A stretch of DNA of 64,000 nt from CAZBSE01 sp964494385. GTDB lineage: Bacteria > Actinomycetota > Humimicrobiia > Humimicrobiales > Humimicrobiaceae. Under the pieces are notes generated by a model. The model made no database searches and was not told where the DNA came from. It saw only the letters and a list, made by a program, of their open reading frames with translations. Within the stretch, counting starts at the first letter, position 1. The number at the start of each line of letters is the position of its first letter. The position numbers and the translations under genes are program-made. Shown piece after piece: positions 44,060 through 53,098 of this stretch. The DNA lies in NCBI GenBank assembly GCA_964494385.1, contig CAZBSE010000001.1, positions 1 through 64,000 on the forward strand, written 5' to 3'.

Positions 44060-44889
44060 TCTATTACCGCCTGTTTATGATTAAAGTAAATATGAGCATT
44101 ACTTACAGTGTTTTTAATTATTTTATCATAATTTATTACAGATTTAGCTTGTTCAGAACATTTTTCCAAAAAAATCCAGAACTCAATATTACCTTTAGAG
44201 CCCTTTAACTTAGAAAAAGTAAAGTTACAAATTCTTACCGGGTAATTCTCAATGAATTTAGCCATATCCAATAATACCTTTAAATGAAGCTTCCTGTCTC
44301 TAATTATACCTTTACTTTCAACCTCTTTTTTTTTTAATTCAAATTGTGGTTTTATCAGCAGCAGTATTTCGCCATTTTCTTTTGTAAGTTCCAATATTTT
44401 ACCGAATATTTTTTTAATGGAAATAAATGATACATCTACTACCGTAAAATCCGAAACAAAAGGAACTCTGCTTGTATCAAAATGGCGTACATTTGTCCTT
44501 TCAAAAAGAATTATATGTGGTGAATTTCTTAATTCCCAGCATAACTGGCCGTACCCAACATCAATATCTATTATTTTATCTGCTCCGTTCTTTAATAAAA
44601 AATCAGTAAATCCTCCTGTTGACGAACCAATATCCACTGCCTTCTTCCCTTTAATACATAGCTTTAAATCCTTAAACGCTCTTTCTAATTTTAGACCTCC
44701 TCTGGAAACATACTGGTTCTTTGGAATTATTTCTATTTCTGAATTTAAATCCACAGACATACCAGGCTTATCCATAACTTTACCATTAACTTTTACTCTC
44801 CCTTCCAGAATCAGCGAGTATGCGGCTCTCTCTGTTTTAGACAGTTTTCTTTTTAAAAGAACAGTTATTATTTTACACTTATTGTTAAT
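44056..44889 (-). CDS. tlyA: TlyA-family rRNA 2'-O-methyltransferase with non-standard start
   Basis: S4-domain FtsJ-like methyltransferase that modifies ribosomal RNA. The methyltransferase part has VDIGSSTGGFTDFLL and VDVSFISIKKI. The first ATG, at 44775, would remove the S4 RNA-binding domain. The frame is open upstream and encodes a good S4 domain (SKTERAAYSLILEGRVKVNG, leading to KVMDKPG). No ATG, GTG or TTG lies between that domain and the stop of the preceding gene. ATT at 44889 is ten bases after AAAGG and gives the expected N-terminus (NNKCKIITVLL), so I place the start there. ATA at 44895 or 44898 is possible. The conservative call is 44056-44775. Confidence 0.85.
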   Translation of the reverse strand: MNNKCKIITVLLKRKLSKTERAAYSLILEGRVKVNGKVMDKPGMSVDLNSEIEIIPKNQYVSRGGLKLERAFKDLKLCIKGKKAVDIGSSTGGFTDFLLKNGADKIIDIDVGYGQLCWELRNSPHIILFERTNVRHFDTSRVPFVSDFTVVDVSFISIKKIFGKILELTKENGEILLLIKPQFELKKKEVESKGIIRDRKLHLKVLLDMAKFIENYPVRICNFTFSKLKGSKGNIEFWIFLEKCSEQAKSVINYDKIIKNTVSNAHIYFNHKQAVIE

Positions 44890-44894
44890 ATTTA

Positions 44895-45803
44895 TTATAC
44901 CTTTCTTAATAGTAAAAATCTTGCTATATCAACCAGCCATTTATATTCAATATCCATACTTTTTATTACATCTATAGCTTTTTCAATTTTTTCTTCAGCA
45001 ATTTTTTTTGACCTTGAAACTCCCCATATATGAGGAAAGGTATTCTTTTTTTGTAAGACATCTTTCCCTACTGTCTTTCCTGCCATACGTTTATTTGAAG
45101 TTATATCAAGAATATCATCTGTTATCTGAAAAGCCAGTCCTAAATTTTTTGAATATTCGGTTAATTTCTTTAATACATCCATACCTGCGCCGCATAAAAC
45201 AGCTGCACACCTTACAGATGCAGTTATCAATTTCCCTGTTTTATTTGTATGCATGTACTCCAATCTATGACTGCTTATTTTTTTACCTGTAAAATATACA
45301 TCTATTATCTGGCCGGCAACCATACCGCAGGCACCAGTTGCATCAGTAATCTCACCGATAACCTTAACTTTTTTTTCATAATCTGAATTTTGATATTTTA
45401 TTATTATACTAAAAGCTTCCGCAAATAGGGCATCTCCGGTCAATATGGCTATATCTTCACCAAATTTTTTATGACAGGTAAGTTTCCCCCTTCTCATATC
45501 ATCATTATCCATGGAAGGAAGATCGTCATGTATCAGTGAGTAGGTATGTATAAATTCTATGGCACAGGCAGTAGGCAGCACCATCCTGTAATCTTTACCC
45601 ATACTCTTTGCAGTCAGAAGACACAATATGGGCCTGAATCTTTTCCCTCCGTTTTCTATGCTGTAATTAATTGATTTCTGTAAAATTGAGGGACACTCGT
45701 TATATTTTTTAATATAGTATCCCAGCCTTTTATTTACTTCTTTTAATAAAAAACCAGGATACAGCCTATTTACTCCCGGATTATATTTCTTTGAATCAAC
45801 CAT
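44895..45803 (-). CDS. Polyprenyl (geranyl/farnesyl-type) diphosphate synthase
   Basis: Trans-prenyl diphosphate synthase that condenses IPP with allylic diphosphates, 302 residues. The first aspartate-rich motif is HDDLPSMDNDD (Asp93-Asp94) and the second is FQITDDILD near residue 232. The GGKRFRPIL motif near residue 52 is also present. The two extra residues between the Asp pairs (DDxxxxD) mark it as a farnesyl/geranyl-type enzyme of the IspA group. It lies between nusB and tlyA and its 3' end contains the tlyA ribosome binding site. Confidence 0.93.
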   Translation of the reverse strand: MVDSKKYNPGVNRLYPGFLLKEVNKRLGYYIKKYNECPSILQKSINYSIENGGKRFRPILCLLTAKSMGKDYRMVLPTACAIEFIHTYSLIHDDLPSMDNDDMRRGKLTCHKKFGEDIAILTGDALFAEAFSIIIKYQNSDYEKKVKVIGEITDATGACGMVAGQIIDVYFTGKKISSHRLEYMHTNKTGKLITASVRCAAVLCGAGMDVLKKLTEYSKNLGLAFQITDDILDITSNKRMAGKTVGKDVLQKKNTFPHIWGVSRSKKIAEEKIEKAIDVIKSMDIEYKWLVDIARFLLLRKV

Positions 45804-45827
45804 ATTTACAGCTTAACAGTAATAATT

Positions 45828-46235
45828 CTAATTATTTATATCGCTTAAAATTTTTCCCAGAACACCGTTTACAAACTTTGGCGTATCTTCTTTTTGCCCC
45901 ATGCTTTTCGCAATTTCAATGGCTTCGTCTACCGATACTTTCAATGGTATATCATCCTCATACAGCATTTCATAAATTGCTATTCTCAGAATATTTCTGT
46001 CAATAATTGCTATTCTTTCAAGAGTCCAGTTCTCTACAACGTTTTTTATAATCTGGTCAATTCTTTCCTTGTATTTACTCACTCCTTTAACAAGTTTTAA
46101 AGTAAATTCGTCATATTCCCTGCCTGCCAGTAAATTATTATTTATTATATCTATTATATTTTTATCCAGTAAATCTTTCTGATACAGAAGGATCACTGCA
46201 TTCTCTCTGCTTTTTCTTCTTGTTATTTTAGGCAT
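45828..46235 (-). CDS. nusB: Transcription antitermination factor NusB
   Basis: RNA-binding factor of the rRNA antitermination complex. The all-alpha NusB fold is indicated by RRKSRENAVILLYQKDLL at the N-terminus and by WTLERIAIIDRNILRIAIYE and VSVDEAIEIAKSMG towards the end. The length of 135 is normal. It directly follows efp, the universal actinobacterial order efp-nusB. Confidence 0.95.
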   Translation of the reverse strand: MPKITRRKSRENAVILLYQKDLLDKNIIDIINNNLLAGREYDEFTLKLVKGVSKYKERIDQIIKNVVENWTLERIAIIDRNILRIAIYEMLYEDDIPLKVSVDEAIEIAKSMGQKEDTPKFVNGVLGKILSDINN

Positions 46236-46259
46236 ATTGATAAAAATTATAAGATTTTA

Positions 46260-46820
46260 TCAGGCACCTTTCCGTGTTATATATTCGCCTGTCCTGGTAT
46301 CTATTTTTATGGTATCGCCCACATTAATAAATAGGGGAACCTGTATTTTTGCGCCTGTTTCTATTTCAGCAGGCTTATAACTTGAACTCACGGAATCGCC
46401 TTTTATCCCCGGCTCCGTTTTAATAACCTTTACCTCGATAAAAATAGGAAGTTCAATTGATACAGGTTTACCTTTATAAAAAATAACTTCAATTTCTATA
46501 TTTTCTAACAAATAATCTTTTTTTTCATCAATAATAATTTTATTCAATTGAATCTGCTCATAAGATTTGGTGTCCATGAAATTATAATACTCATCTTTAT
46601 ATAGAAACTGCATTTTTCTGGTTTCAAGTATTGCCTGCTCCATTTTTTCACCGGCCCTAAAAGTTTTATCAATAATGGCTCCCGTGCTTAAGTCTTTCAA
46701 CTTGGTCCTGACGAAAGCACCGCCTTTCCCCGGCTTAACATGCTGAAAATATAATATTTTGTAAAGAAAGTTTTTATATATTATAGTCAATCCGTTCTTG
46801 AAATCACTTGTACTTATCAT
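46260..46820 (-). CDS. efp: Translation elongation factor P
   Basis: Relieves ribosome stalling at polyproline. The modification loop is HVKPGKGGAFVRTK with Lys32 at the tip, then three beta-barrel domains, ending in GDTIKIDTRTGEYITR. The ATG at 46820 is chosen because GGAAG lies seven bases upstream and the protein then begins MISTSDFKNG, as in homologues. The length of 186 is standard. I did not see an epmA-like or ymfI-like gene that would reveal how Lys32 is modified. Confidence 0.97.
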   Translation of the reverse strand: MISTSDFKNGLTIIYKNFLYKILYFQHVKPGKGGAFVRTKLKDLSTGAIIDKTFRAGEKMEQAILETRKMQFLYKDEYYNFMDTKSYEQIQLNKIIIDEKKDYLLENIEIEVIFYKGKPVSIELPIFIEVKVIKTEPGIKGDSVSSSYKPAEIETGAKIQVPLFINVGDTIKIDTRTGEYITRKGA

Positions 46821-46851
46821 ATTTTGTCTTCCTTTTTTGTAATCTGATATA

Positions 46852-47964
46852 TTAACCCAGAACAACAAAATTTTTCGTGGAACTATAAAGCACTTCGCAT
46901 TTGTTTTTATCTACTACTACCATATCCTCTATTCTTATACCGCCAATATTCTCTATATATATACCAGGCTCTATGGTTATTACCATATTCTTTTTTAAAG
47001 TCGTTCTGCTTCTGCTGTTAACTACCGGTTGTTCGTGTACTTCCAATCCGACACCATGGCCAAGCCCATGTCCAAAATTATTTCCATATCCTTTGGAAGC
47101 TATATATCCCCTTGCTATCTTATCAAGATGGCTGCAGCTTATACCTTCCCTGCAATTTTTAATTGCCAGTAACTGTGCCTTTAAAACTATATCATAAATT
47201 TTTTTAAATTCATTATAGATTTTGCCATTTCTTAAAAAAATCGTTCTTGTTATATCGGAACAATAATTTTTAAATCTGCACCCGAAATCCATAACTACGG
47301 GTCCGTCAATCAATTTTAACTTTCCTGGTAAATAATGAGGCATAGATGAATTTTTTCCACCTGCAACTATTGTGTCAAATGATCTCCCATCTGAACCATT
47401 CTTTATAAAAAGTTCTTCAATCTTATATGCCAGTTCTATTTCCGATAATTTATTTATATTATAACCGCTTGAATTTATTAAACTATTAAAAACTTTATCA
47501 GTGATCCGGCACACATCTCTAATTTTATTTATCTCTGTTTTGTCCTTAACTTCCCTTAATTTTTCAACTATTCCATCGATATTTATCAATTTTTTATTTT
47601 GTTTGGATAATATCTTTTCTAATTTGCAAAAATCAGAAAAATTGATATTCATACCTTCAAATCCAAGAAGTCTTGAATAATAATTTTCTAAAATTTCCGC
47701 AAGAGTTTTAAATTTATCTTTCCGGCAGCAGATAATATTTATGTTTTTATTTTTAATGGATTTTCTGGATTGTTCCAGGTAAATTAAATTGACTAAAAGA
47801 TGGAGCCTATCATCTGTAATCAGCAACAAGCTTCCCGAATCTTTTCCGTAGAAACCTGTTAGATATAAAATATTCTGGTCTCTGGTTACCAAAAAATTTT
47901 GAATTTTTCTTACATCTAAAAGACTTTTTAACTTTTTAATTCTGGAGCTATATAATTCAAACAA
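46852..47964 (-). CDS. Xaa-Pro aminopeptidase/dipeptidase (M24B)
   Basis: Cytoplasmic metallopeptidase that cleaves bonds involving proline. A creatinase-like N-terminal domain (1-120) precedes the pita-bread catalytic domain. Metal ligands are seen in MDFGCRFKNYCSDITRT (two Asp), GHGLGHGVGLEVHE (His), ITIEPGIY (Glu) and GGIRIEDMV (Glu). The length of 370 is typical. The start is a TTG at 47964 without a clear ribosome binding site. Its position before efp is conserved in actinobacteria (Rv2535c-Rv2534c). Confidence 0.93.
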   Translation of the reverse strand: MFELYSSRIKKLKSLLDVRKIQNFLVTRDQNILYLTGFYGKDSGSLLLITDDRLHLLVNLIYLEQSRKSIKNKNINIICCRKDKFKTLAEILENYYSRLLGFEGMNINFSDFCKLEKILSKQNKKLINIDGIVEKLREVKDKTEINKIRDVCRITDKVFNSLINSSGYNINKLSEIELAYKIEELFIKNGSDGRSFDTIVAGGKNSSMPHYLPGKLKLIDGPVVMDFGCRFKNYCSDITRTIFLRNGKIYNEFKKIYDIVLKAQLLAIKNCREGISCSHLDKIARGYIASKGYGNNFGHGLGHGVGLEVHEQPVVNSRSRTTLKKNMVITIEPGIYIENIGGIRIEDMVVVDKNKCEVLYSSTKNFVVLG

Positions 47965-48009
47965 TTTTACTTTAATTTTTTCTAGTACGCCTTATATTCA
48001 AATATTATA

Positions 48010-49605
48010 TTAATTAACTATTTCCTGCCATTCTCCCCTTGTTATGGTAGTTTCTCCACTGCCGGAATAGCTCGTGGGCATTTCCTCTGGTAAATATTCT
48101 GAAATACCATCCTCGTAGCAGACTTTAGTAAAAGAAGTATTAATATCAAGAATTCCTCCGGCAATTAGCGTTCCCCTTACCACACCTTTAGTTATTTTTA
48201 TATTTCCTTTTGCAAGTGCGACCATATACGTAGTGGGACTACCGCAGCTGGGAGGTTGAACCCAATAATCTCGCCAGATGTCGGATTCAATTTTTCCATT
48301 TGATAAAAATATTAACAAAGCATTTTCCGGGAAATCATTTGTATTTATAGGTATAAGTTTCGTAAGAGTCTTGATATCTCCGGTAGTATATATAATACCT
48401 TTTCCCCTGTAATATATTTCATTGGTACTGGGTCCGCCAATGCTGGGAATCCACCATTCTTCAATTCCTACTTGAAGATTACCGTTTATGATGACATTAC
48501 CGTGAACTTCCAGAATGTAATTTCCACCTTCTTTTACAAAGCTTAAGCTATTTCCTCCAAAATCATTGTAATTATATGGAACATTTCGGTCATCAAATGT
48601 TAAATTACTATCAATAATTAATGCAGATCCCTGAACATCTGACCAATATCCGTCTATCAAATCAGCTACATTATATTGAGGATCGACAAAAGTATATGTA
48701 AGACTGTCATTTCGATCAGCATATATCGGCGCCCATGGATTAGACGGCCAGGGTGTAATTGTTCCATTGCATGATAAAATTAATTCTCTTCCCAGTTCCC
48801 CTATTCTTGCACTTCCGCTCATATTAATGTCACCCATTACAATCATGGGACTAATCAGGTTCTCGTCTATATAGGTTCCGCCGGACATTGTTAAACTGCC
48901 TGCTATGTTAACCTGGCTTCCTTCTATTTTTGCGCTTCCTTCCATTACCACATTTCCTCCAACAGAAAGAGTATCCGGGTTTATAATTGTTGCATCACCT
49001 GACATATATAGATTTCCTTTAATAACTACCGGTCCCGGATTAGATTGCTGTGATATAAATGAACCTGCAGTAAGATTAAGATTTCCTTCCGTGTAAAAAG
49101 GACCGTCTAAAGGTTCATAATTACCGCCAAAAGTTGTTGATTGCGCCGTATATACATAATCATAAATATCAAGTGCCGGACCTGACTGCATAATATTTAT
49201 ACTTGTTTGAATTGTTCTTTCGGTTCCGCTTTTATCAATTCCTTTGGATGTTACATTGTACCAGGACAATTCTTCACCGCTGTGAAACTCGTAATTAACC
49301 ATAAAACTACCCTGTACTTCCCCGCCGTCTTCTATTTCTACAGTATATGGACTCGATGGAAGAGAAGTGCCTTCATTATAATATTTGTCTATATTCGAGA
49401 ACATGCTGGATATACCCGCTTCAGCAAAGTTTAATGCTTTTAATTTTTCCTTATCAAGTTCCGTAAAACCAATATCACGAAAGATATACCCGACCATAGC
49501 AGTAGTCAATAAAATCACTGCCAGACCCATTATCAACACAAGGATTGATATATTGGCTCTTTTCTCTCTTTTAAAATTTAATATTTTTTTTATTATACTT
49601 CTCAT
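48010..49605 (-). CDS. PilX-like pilus accessory protein with repetitive beta-rich region
   Basis: Exported protein of 531 residues encoded after two prepilin genes. The N-terminus (FKREKRANISILVLIMGLAV) is basic then hydrophobic (about 18-45), but has no prepilin G/FxxxE site. This is common for PilX-type minor components. The middle (about 155-290) has regularly spaced short repeats such as GNLYMSGDATI, GNVVMEGSAKI, GSLTMSGGTYI and GDINMSGSARI, which suggest a beta-solenoid similar to bactofilins. A second beta-rich part follows with two cysteine pairs. It may sit at the pilus tip or act in surface binding. The exact family is not certain. Confidence 0.72.
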   Translation of the reverse strand: MRSIIKKILNFKREKRANISILVLIMGLAVILLTTAMVGYIFRDIGFTELDKEKLKALNFAEAGISSMFSNIDKYYNEGTSLPSSPYTVEIEDGGEVQGSFMVNYEFHSGEELSWYNVTSKGIDKSGTERTIQTSINIMQSGPALDIYDYVYTAQSTTFGGNYEPLDGPFYTEGNLNLTAGSFISQQSNPGPVVIKGNLYMSGDATIINPDTLSVGGNVVMEGSAKIEGSQVNIAGSLTMSGGTYIDENLISPMIVMGDINMSGSARIGELGRELILSCNGTITPWPSNPWAPIYADRNDSLTYTFVDPQYNVADLIDGYWSDVQGSALIIDSNLTFDDRNVPYNYNDFGGNSLSFVKEGGNYILEVHGNVIINGNLQVGIEEWWIPSIGGPSTNEIYYRGKGIIYTTGDIKTLTKLIPINTNDFPENALLIFLSNGKIESDIWRDYWVQPPSCGSPTTYMVALAKGNIKITKGVVRGTLIAGGILDINTSFTKVCYEDGISEYLPEEMPTSYSGSGETTITRGEWQEIVN

Positions 49606-49618
49606 TTTTAAAAATCTG

Positions 49619-50188
49619 CTAGATCCTGTTTCTTAAAGTAATAGATGTCTTTAAATCCATGGTCCTGTTACTCTCTGTTCCTCCCTGGTCAATATTTATA
49701 TTAATTTCAATTATTTTTATATTACCTAATTCTTCTTCACTCACCGTAGCCATTCCACCTTCGGGTATATTTACCCCGGTATAATAGGTAAATATATTTA
49801 TATTAACTATTTTACTCACAACCAGACTTGCACCCCCGCCATCTACTTCCCTGTAAAGATTATAATATCCTTCTTCTGCTGAAAGATAATACTCCAAAAC
49901 CTCATATCCTTCATCATCGTCCACATTGCTTCTAAAAGTAATGTCGTCAGCTTCAGCACTACTTATATCAATGATTTCTCTTAAATCTTTACTTACCCTA
50001 TACATTGCAGTTTTAGAATCTATTACTGAAGTAGTTACATCAACAACTTCTCTTGAAGTGTTTATGGAAAGAATATACGCACCTGAAATTATACTTACTA
50101 TTATAACAATCAGCAATACTACAAGCAGCAGCTCAACCAGTGAAAAACCTTTAGAATCTTTTATTCTTTTAATGAGTAGTGACTTCAT
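49619..50188 (-). CDS. Prepilin-type minor pilin (PilW/PilJ-like)
   Basis: Type IV pilin-like protein of 190 residues. The prepilin site is KDSKG|FSLVELLLVV with Glu at position +5 of the mature protein, followed by a long hydrophobic helix. The C-terminal domain is beta-rich (VDDDEGYEVLEYYLSAEEGY). The ATG at 50188 is chosen, overlapping the preceding gene by 20 bases. A GTG at 50200 is possible. It is cotranscribed with the FN3-repeat pilin and the PilX-like gene. Confidence 0.85.
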   Translation of the reverse strand: MKSLLIKRIKDSKGFSLVELLLVVLLIVIIVSIISGAYILSINTSREVVDVTTSVIDSKTAMYRVSKDLREIIDISSAEADDITFRSNVDDDEGYEVLEYYLSAEEGYYNLYREVDGGGASLVVSKIVNINIFTYYTGVNIPEGGMATVSEEELGNIKIIEININIDQGGTESNRTMDLKTSITLRNRI

Positions 50189-51446
50189 TGCTTGGATCAC
50201 TTTCTATCCCGCCCTCATAAATAGCTGTTACGTAAAAAGTATAATTACTATACCCTATTCTATTGCTGTAATATGTGTTTGCAGTTCTACCTATTTCTAT
50301 ACCGTTTCTATATACTGCATATTCGGTAACTACCAGTTCGGTATCCGGAGCATCCCATGCAATATATACTGTTCTTGTATAACCCCATCCATAATACCAC
50401 GTAATACGAAGATTCCGGGGCGGTGGATATACGGCTTCACTTTCAGTAGTTACAGTATTGCTTTGATCACCTTCTATGCCGCCCTCATAAATAGCTGTTA
50501 CGTAAAAAGTATAGTTACTGGTTCCAATCGTATTCTGATAATTTGTGTCAGCGGTTCTACCTATTTCCACGTCGTCTCTATATACCGCATATTCAGTAAC
50601 TGTCAACTCGGTATCAGGAGCATCCCATGCCAGATATACTGTTCTTCCGGAACCTTCCCCTGAGTATCCTGTGATATTAAGATTCCGGGGTGGTAGATAT
50701 TCCAATACAATTTCAGTAGTTACCGTATTACTTGAACTGCTTTCTGTTTCATCATCATATAGTGCCGTTACGTAATAACTATAAACTTCATTATCTCCGG
50801 GTTCATCGATAAAGAATAATAATCCTGAAGAAGCAGCGGTTCCTATAAAATTCCCATCTCTGTAAATCTTATATTCATCTATCTCAAGCTCTGTATCGGG
50901 TGCTTCCCATATTAGTTTAATATCTCTTTCGCTGCCGGAGCCTGAATCATAGTCTATAACCAGATTTACAGGTACCGGATGCCCAACAGGTCCTTCTCCC
51001 TGACTCCCTAAAGGATACATCTGCGTAATTACATTTATCGGTTCCTTCATAGGGTCCTTAAAGATGGTTATTTTCAGCTGCTTGTAATCACTATCCCCCT
51101 CATATACCGGAATGATTTCGTAACTTATATCATATCCATCTTCAATCAGAACAGGATTATCTAATCCCCAGTTAGGATTCTCTGAAGTAAAATCAATATC
51201 TTCATAAGCCATCGCCCTTATAATCTCAAGTTTCTCACTGGCAATTGCCTGAGCTTTTGTTTTTGCTCTGTTTATTTTTAATGTATCAACGGATACTATG
51301 GTGCCTCTTACCAGGACTAATGTAATAATGGATAATATAAGAAAAGCTACTACTACCTCTACAAGAGCCATCCCGTCTTGTTTCTTTAAATTTAATTTTT
51401 TTTTATTAGAACATTTATAAATGAAACGATAAAATTTATTTAACAT
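50169..51446 (-). CDS. Prepilin-type pilin with three FN3-like repeats (PilV-like)
   Basis: Type IV pilin-like protein of 425 residues. The prepilin site is QDG|MALVEVVVAFLI with Met in place of the usual Phe and Glu at +5. After a pilin domain (about 26-150), residues 156-425 consist of three fibronectin-III-like units of exactly 90 residues (APDTELxVxEYxxYRD, then YxFYVTAIYEGGIE). Pilins with appended FN3 domains are unusual. They would project an adhesive or spacer module from the fibre or its tip. The two C-terminal units are very similar also at DNA level, a sign of recent duplication or of recombination between repeats. Confidence 0.85.
   Translation of the reverse strand: MLNKFYRFIYKCSNKKKLNLKKQDGMALVEVVVAFLILSIITLVLVRGTIVSVDTLKINRAKTKAQAIASEKLEIIRAMAYEDIDFTSENPNWGLDNPVLIEDGYDISYEIIPVYEGDSDYKQLKITIFKDPMKEPINVITQMYPLGSQGEGPVGHPVPVNLVIDYDSGSGSERDIKLIWEAPDTELEIDEYKIYRDGNFIGTAASSGLLFFIDEPGDNEVYSYYVTALYDDETESSSSNTVTTEIVLEYLPPRNLNITGYSGEGSGRTVYLAWDAPDTELTVTEYAVYRDDVEIGRTADTNYQNTIGTSNYTFYVTAIYEGGIEGDQSNTVTTESEAVYPPPRNLRITWYYGWGYTRTVYIAWDAPDTELVVTEYAVYRNGIEIGRTANTYYSNRIGYSNYTFYVTAIYEGGIESDPSNEVTTH
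50172..50981 (-). repeat. Three tandem 270-bp units encoding FN3-like domains
   Basis: Equivalent positions recur at 50224, 50494 and 50764, giving an exact 270-bp period. The two units nearest the gene's 3' end share long identical runs, while the third is more diverged. The repeat can change copy number without breaking the frame. Confidence 0.85.
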
Positions 51447-51456
51447 TTTCCTGTAT

Positions 51457-51888
51457 TTATTTTATGCATTCAATAATATATTTTACAGCTATCTTGTATA
51501 CATCTAGTCCAAACCCAACAATAATTCCCAATGATGCCGGGGATATTACTGATTTTGATCTCCAGAGTTCTCTTTTATAAATATTGGAGATATGCACCTC
51601 TATTACTGGAATATTGCTTGCCAGTATGGCATCATGTATTCCATAGCTATAATGTGTGAGCGCACCAGGATTAATTATTATGAAATCAATGGTTCCGATA
51701 CATTTATGTATTTTATCAATGATTTCGCCTTCATGATTTGATTGAAAATAAGAAAGCTTGATTTTTCTCTCAGCTATTTTATCCAGGTCTTTTTTGGCAT
51801 CTTCAAAATTTCTTTTGCCGTATATTTTTTCTTCTCTGTTGCCTAATAAATTTAAATTGGGACCGTTAATTATTACTACATTTTTCAT
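51457..51888 (-). CDS. aroQ: 3-dehydroquinate dehydratase, type II
   Basis: Third shikimate-pathway enzyme. The small type II form (143 residues) has INGPNLNLLGNREEKIYG with the catalytic Tyr, FQSNHEGEIIDKIH, INPGALTHYSYGIHDAI and IEVHISNIYKRE. It lies just upstream of the minor pilin gene (11 bp) and downstream of aroB, so the shikimate and pilus genes probably share an mRNA. Confidence 0.97.
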   Translation of the reverse strand: MKNVVIINGPNLNLLGNREEKIYGKRNFEDAKKDLDKIAERKIKLSYFQSNHEGEIIDKIHKCIGTIDFIIINPGALTHYSYGIHDAILASNIPVIEVHISNIYKRELWRSKSVISPASLGIIVGFGLDVYKIAVKYIIECIK

Positions 51889-51972
51889 TTTAATTAAAAT
51901 TATATATTTTTATAGAATATTTATTCTTTCATTAATAATTAATATTATATTTAATAATTATTTTATATATAT

Positions 51973-53088
51973 TTAAATATAATTATACATACTTTTTTTA
52001 ATATTATCAATAATGAGGCTTTTATCAACGTTATAATAGAAAATAGGTTTATTTATTTTTTTTAACAATACAAATTTATTTTGTAATGTCCTGAATTTTT
52101 TATCATACTTCATGACATTTATTATTTTATCTACTTTAACTTTGGGTATTTTATAGGGTAACTTCAATTTTTTATATAATTCAAGAACAATTTCTTTAAT
52201 TTCTTTATCAATTAAGCCCATTGCAATTGATATATCAATTGCAACCATCATTCCTATACTTATTGCTTTTCCATGGTTCATTTCTTTCAGATCAAATGCA
52301 TTTTCTATGCAATGTCCTATGGTATGCCCAAAATTTAGCAGGTTTCTGTAATCATAGTCAAATTCATCCCTCTCTACTACTTTTACTTTTATGCAGCAGC
52401 AACTGTATATTATATTTTCAAATTCTTCTGTCTTGACTAATTTTAAAAGCCTGTCTTCTTCTTTGCTTCCCGCCGCTACGGTCAGTTTATCCAGTATATT
52501 TTTTTTAAAAATCAATCCATATTTTACAATTTCGCCCAGACCGTTAATAATTTGATCCTCTTCCAGAGTGTAATTCATGGTAGGATCAATAATTATCATA
52601 TGTGGCTGATAAAAACATCCAATTATATTTTTTATATTTTTATAGTTAACTGCAACTTTTCCTCCTATACTGCTGTCAACCTGCCCTATTATGGTAGTGG
52701 GAAATTGTATCAATTTTATTCCTCTATGAAATGTTGACGCAACAAAACCTGCAAGATCCCCTATTACTCCGCCTCCGAAGGCTACAATCGGGTCATTTCT
52801 ATGAATATTAAAATCAATCAGCTTTTTAAATATAAAATCCGCACTTCTCAAACTTTTGAATTCTTCACCGTCCCTTATAATTATAATCTCATAAGGTAAG
52901 GAACACTCCTTTAAAAAATTTTTCATCTTTTTTTCGTATATTCCAAATATCTTGTCATTTGTAACCAGCGCTATTTTATCCGCATCACAAAAATTTTTTT
53001 TAACCAGCACTGAAAATTTTCTATAGATCCCGGGTCCTATATATATAGGATAATTTCTTAGTTTGGTTTTTGCATTAATTATTTTCAT
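51973..53088 (-). CDS. aroB: 3-dehydroquinate synthase
   Basis: Second shikimate-pathway enzyme. It cyclises DAHP to 3-dehydroquinate with NAD+ and a metal. Motifs are GGGVIGDLAGFVASTFHRGI, PTTIIGQVDSSIGGKVAVN, GLGEIVKYGLI and the metal ligands in LNFGHTIGHCIE and NHGKAISIGM. The length of 371 is normal. It lies ten bases after aroK. Confidence 0.97.
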   Translation of the reverse strand: MKIINAKTKLRNYPIYIGPGIYRKFSVLVKKNFCDADKIALVTNDKIFGIYEKKMKNFLKECSLPYEIIIIRDGEEFKSLRSADFIFKKLIDFNIHRNDPIVAFGGGVIGDLAGFVASTFHRGIKLIQFPTTIIGQVDSSIGGKVAVNYKNIKNIIGCFYQPHMIIIDPTMNYTLEEDQIINGLGEIVKYGLIFKKNILDKLTVAAGSKEEDRLLKLVKTEEFENIIYSCCCIKVKVVERDEFDYDYRNLLNFGHTIGHCIENAFDLKEMNHGKAISIGMMVAIDISIAMGLIDKEIKEIVLELYKKLKLPYKIPKVKVDKIINVMKYDKKFRTLQNKFVLLKKINKPIFYYNVDKSLIIDNIKKSMYNYI

Positions 53089-53098
53089 TTAACTATTT

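Noticed and set aside
44056..44775. TlyA as a truncated protein without an S4 domain
   Set aside because: The S4 domain is encoded in frame directly upstream, so a non-standard start is more likely than loss of the domain.
44417..44977. Plus-strand frame of 186 codons
   Set aside because: It is antisense to tlyA and the prenyl synthase gene, both of which have clear conserved motifs.
49926..50663. Plus-strand frame of 245 codons
   Set aside because: It is antisense to the PilW-like gene and the FN3 repeats. Its length comes from the repeat structure, and it has no ribosome binding site or known domain.
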